A stretch of 22,231 nt of DNA from JBGPIK01 sp041484845 (GTDB lineage: Bacteria; Desulfobacterota; Binatia; UBA9968), in contig JBGPIK010000059.1 of assembly GCA_041484845.1 (NCBI GenBank), forward strand, positions 1 through 22,231. Reading direction: 5' to 3'. This document shows, in pieces, positions 20,048 through 22,231 of the stretch; within the stretch, counting starts at the first letter, position 1, and every line of letters starts with the position of its first letter. The notes under the pieces are model-generated. The model saw nothing but the letters and a program-made list of their open reading frames with translations. It had not been told where the DNA came from and made no database searches. The translations under genes and the position numbers were made by a program.

Positions 20048-20090
20048 TCGTTAAAGCAATTTCGGCATCAGAAGGCGGAAAACAAGCGAA

Positions 20091-21083
20091 ATGAAACGGA
20101 CTAGTTCTTTCAAGGTCTTATTTAAAGTTGCGTTCCTAGCCATCTGGATGATGGTTATCGTTGGTTCAGCTATCGGGGCACAACCGCCGGCCTACCGGAT
20201 TGGGGTACTCACCCCCGGAGGAGATTTCGAGCCCGTGCTCGAGGGGCTACAGCAAGGACTGGCTAAACTCGGCTATGAGGAAGGAAAGCAGTTAACCTTC
20301 ATTGTTGAAGACACTAAGATGGAGACGTTAGATCCCGTCAAGTCGGCAATGAGACTCGTCGAGGCTAAGCCTGACCTACTCGTCACGGTCTCTACGAGCC
20401 ATACAGCCGCAGCGAAACAGGTGGCGGGTAATATTCCCATCGTCTTCACGGTGCTCACAGAGCCGGTGCGCGCCGGCTTCGTGGCCAGCTATGCCTCCTC
20501 GAAGAACAATCTAACCGGAGTCTCGAACACCCTGGCGGCTCTATCTGGGAAGCGGCTCGAGCTGCTGAAAGAGATGGTCCCGAGCGTGAGGCGCGTATTG
20601 GCCGTCATCTCGGTCAATGAGAGCATAGCGCAAAAGTCCTTTGGCTATCTCGCCGAGCCCGCGAAGAAATTCGGCGTCCAGCTCATCCGGCGGGACGTGA
20701 CGACGAAGGAGGGTCTCGATAAAGTTCTCCTCGACACGCCGAAGGGATCCATCGATGCGATTATTTTTGTTCCAGCAATGCTTCTGAGAAATCATATCGC
20801 CCTCTTCGTCGAAAAGGCAAAAAAGGACAGGCTCCCGTTTGCTGTTCACACGGAAGAACTCGTCAAGAAAGGCGCGCTCGTTTCCTACGGGGAGGATTCC
20901 CACATGACCGGAATTCAGGCGGCAAGGATCGTGGTTAAGGTTCTGAACGGAATAAGGCCGTCGGAGATTCCCATTGAAACACCTGAGCGGCCACTGCTCG
21001 CGATCAATTTTACGACTGCCAAAATCATCGGCCTCAAAATTCCTCGCCAGGTCCTGGATCGCGTGGACCGCAAAGTGGAGTAG
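20091..21083 (+). CDS. ABC transporter substrate-binding protein (ABC_sub_bind/TrpX family), copy 1
   Basis: A 330-residue periplasmic binding protein. A signal peptide occupies about residues 8-30 (KVLFKVAFLAIWMMVIVGSAIGAQ). The mature protein shows the ABC_sub_bind pattern: YRIGVLTPGGDFEPVLEGLQQGLAKLGYEEGKQLTFIVEDTK, then LVEAKPDLLVTVSTSHTAAAKQVAGNIPIVFTVLTEPVRAGFVASYASSKNNLTGVS, KRLELLKEMVPSVRRVLAV and GALVSYGEDSHMTGIQAARIVVKVLNGIRPSEIPIETP. The family binds aromatic amino acids (TrpX/TyrX) or unknown ligands. No permease or ATPase gene is in the window. The ribosome site is weak (AAGGCGG, 11 bases before the ATG). It has its own sigma-54 promoter and is followed after 35 bases by a paralogue. 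Confidence 0.92.
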   Translation: MKRTSSFKVLFKVAFLAIWMMVIVGSAIGAQPPAYRIGVLTPGGDFEPVLEGLQQGLAKLGYEEGKQLTFIVEDTKMETLDPVKSAMRLVEAKPDLLVTVSTSHTAAAKQVAGNIPIVFTVLTEPVRAGFVASYASSKNNLTGVSNTLAALSGKRLELLKEMVPSVRRVLAVISVNESIAQKSFGYLAEPAKKFGVQLIRRDVTTKEGLDKVLLDTPKGSIDAIIFVPAMLLRNHIALFVEKAKKDRLPFAVHTEELVKKGALVSYGEDSHMTGIQAARIVVKVLNGIRPSEIPIETPERPLLAINFTTAKIIGLKIPRQVLDRVDRKVE

Positions 21084-21118
21084 CGTCAACAAGACCAACG
21101 ACAAAGAAGGGAATGGTA

Positions 21119-22120
21119 ATGCAACAAACTAAGTCGTTCAAGTTGGCATTGGGGCTCGTGCTGATCGCAATCTCGACGGTTCTTACGACCGCTACGGTTG
21201 TCCGCGGCCAACCGGCGCATGTTCGGGTGGCTGTTCTGACACCAGGTTCAACTTTCAAGCCCGTGCTTGACGGACTGCAGGAAGGGCTTGCGGGTCTCGG
21301 GTATGTCGGGGAGAAGAACGTTACGTTCATCGTCGAAGACACTAAAGGGAATTCTTCGGACTTTTCGGATCTTGCCGCTCGAGCCGCCAGGCTCTTATCC
21401 GCCAAGCCAGACGTGCTTTTCGCTATTACGACCGCGCACGCACAGGCAGCGAAGCAAGCGACGTCTAATGTCCCGATAGTTTTTGCCTGGGTGGGTGATC
21501 CGGTTCAAGCCGGCCTGATCGCGAATTACCCCTATTCTAAAACGAATCTAACAGGAGTGGCCGCCATCGGCGATTCTCTTATAGGCAAAAGGCTTGAAGT
21601 GCTTTTGGAAATCGCGCCAAAAGCCAACCGGCTGCTGGCTATTGAGTCATCTAAGGAGAGCGTTTCCATAAGCTCGTTGCTATCCCTCAAGGAAGCCGCG
21701 AAAAAGTTCGGAGTGAAACTCGTTAGCCGCCACGCGGCCAATGAGGAAGAAGTAAGTAAGGCACTCGAGGAAACACCAAAGGGATCGATTGATGCGATCT
21801 TCCACCTGCCTTCGACCTTAGTGAGGACGCACATCGACCTCCTGGTTAAAAAAGCCAAAAGAGACAGAATTCCTCTCGCCGTTCACGAGGATGCTCTGGT
21901 GGATCGGGGCGCGATGATTTCTTACGGACCGAATGCTCGGTTGATCGGGCTTCAAGCCGCGACGCTTGTATACAAGGTTTTGAAGGGAAACAGACCCGGC
22001 GAAATCATGGTGGAGAACCCCGACAGGTTGTTTCTCGCCATCAACCGCCGTGCCGCAAAGGAAATTGGCCTAAACATTTCTCGTGAAATTTTAGAACGAG
22101 CCGACCGAGTGGTGGACTGA
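21119..22120 (+). CDS. ABC transporter substrate-binding protein (ABC_sub_bind/TrpX family), copy 2
   Basis: A 333-residue paralogue of the upstream gene with the same layout: signal peptide (LALGLVLIAISTVLTTATVVRG), VRVAVLTPGSTFKPVLDGLQEGLAGLGYVGEKNVTFIVEDTK, AKPDVLFAITTAHAQAAKQATSNVPIVFAWVGDPVQAGLIANYPYSKTNLTGVA, then ETPKGSIDAIFHLPS and GAMISYGPNARLIGLQAATLVYKVLKGNRPGEI. The phrases ETPKGSIDAI and KKFGV are nearly shared with copy 1, while ligand-region residues differ (TVLTEPV versus AWVGDPV), so the two may bind different ligands. The ATG at 21119 is preferred over 21113 because AAGAAGGG lies 7 bases before it. It is almost certainly cotranscribed with copy 1. Nothing recognisable follows to the right edge (22121-22231). 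Confidence 0.92.
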   Translation: MQQTKSFKLALGLVLIAISTVLTTATVVRGQPAHVRVAVLTPGSTFKPVLDGLQEGLAGLGYVGEKNVTFIVEDTKGNSSDFSDLAARAARLLSAKPDVLFAITTAHAQAAKQATSNVPIVFAWVGDPVQAGLIANYPYSKTNLTGVAAIGDSLIGKRLEVLLEIAPKANRLLAIESSKESVSISSLLSLKEAAKKFGVKLVSRHAANEEEVSKALEETPKGSIDAIFHLPSTLVRTHIDLLVKKAKRDRIPLAVHEDALVDRGAMISYGPNARLIGLQAATLVYKVLKGNRPGEIMVENPDRLFLAINRRAAKEIGLNISREILERADRVVD

Positions 22121-22231
22121 AATCGCAGGGAAGGGTAACGAATATTCTGGTGTTTCCGGCGAGGTCCTTAGCTGCGCGGATGAGCTGCATCATGAAACTT
22201 CAAAAGGCTGCTTGAGTGCACTTCCTAAAAC

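Larger units (their letters stand above)
19729..20090. other. Divergent intergenic region upstream of the binding-protein pair
   Basis: In 362 bases without a supportable gene there are a small palindrome TCGCG-ATA-CGCGA (19808-19820), a 10-bp inverted repeat with arms at 19967-19976 and 20010-20019, a sigma-54 promoter (20032-20047), and TTGCTT-CGTTA-AAGCAA (20043-20059) overlapping its -12 element and start site. Confidence 0.55.

Noticed and set aside
20541..21104. Open frame of 187 codons antisense to the first binding protein
   Set aside because: It lies wholly opposite a well-supported gene and shows no domain or ribosome site.

Overview
The window looks like chromosomal DNA of a Gram-negative bacterium with mid-range GC (slightly above 50% by eye). 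Signal peptides, a two-membrane-segment sensor kinase, periplasmic ABC_sub_bind (TrpX-type) binding proteins and an NtrC-class sigma-54 activator would fit Desulfobacterota, Methylomirabilota/NC10 and similar lineages. No rRNA or other marker fixes the phylum. I saw no insertion sequence, tRNA, rRNA or CRISPR array.

Layout. 1-1911 (minus): a DUF2934 protein, Hsp20 and a Lon-like AAA protease, overlapping as one operon; the protease runs off the left edge. 2164-2526 (plus): a small conserved unknown. 2733-3356 (minus): a ribosome hibernation factor fused to a cold-shock domain. 3772-4257 (plus): a YbaK-type aminoacyl-tRNA deacylase. 4476-4916 (minus): a small secreted protein. 5299-5847 (plus): a universal stress protein. 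5953-9228 (minus): glutamine-dependent NAD+ synthetase behind a DUF155/RMD1-like membrane protein. 9483-9965 (plus): a ferritin-like diiron protein. 10048-11018 (minus): two double-CBS proteins. 11643-11753 (minus): a 36-residue membrane microprotein. 12016-16072 (plus): a coiled-coil protein, then an HAMP-PAS histidine kinase and an NtrC-type response regulator. 16118-17632 (minus): an RpoD-like sigma factor. 18139-18798 (plus): a phosphoribosyltransferase. 19072-19728 (minus): a secreted protein. 20091-22120 (plus): two tandem ABC substrate-binding proteins.

The main result is regulatory. Reading the intergenic DNA by hand, I find eleven correctly oriented -24/-12 (sigma-54) promoter matches. 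They lie upstream of the Hsp20 operon, the 2164 unknown, HPF-CSD, YbaK, Usp, the ferritin-like gene, the CBS pair (weaker), the microprotein, the response regulator itself, the phosphoribosyltransferase and the first binding protein. The window also encodes a complete sensor kinase and sigma-54 activator. The simplest reading is a self-contained, autoregulated sigma-54 stress or dormancy regulon. A degenerate palindrome, TTCGCA-N4-TGCGAA, recurs 70-135 bp upstream of several of the predicted start sites and is a candidate activator-binding site. The protein set (Hsp20, Usp, CBS, HPF-like, phosphoribosyltransferase) resembles the mycobacterial DosR dormancy regulon, apparently rebuilt under a different control logic. 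Promoter and activator-site calls are manual pattern matches, not computed scores.
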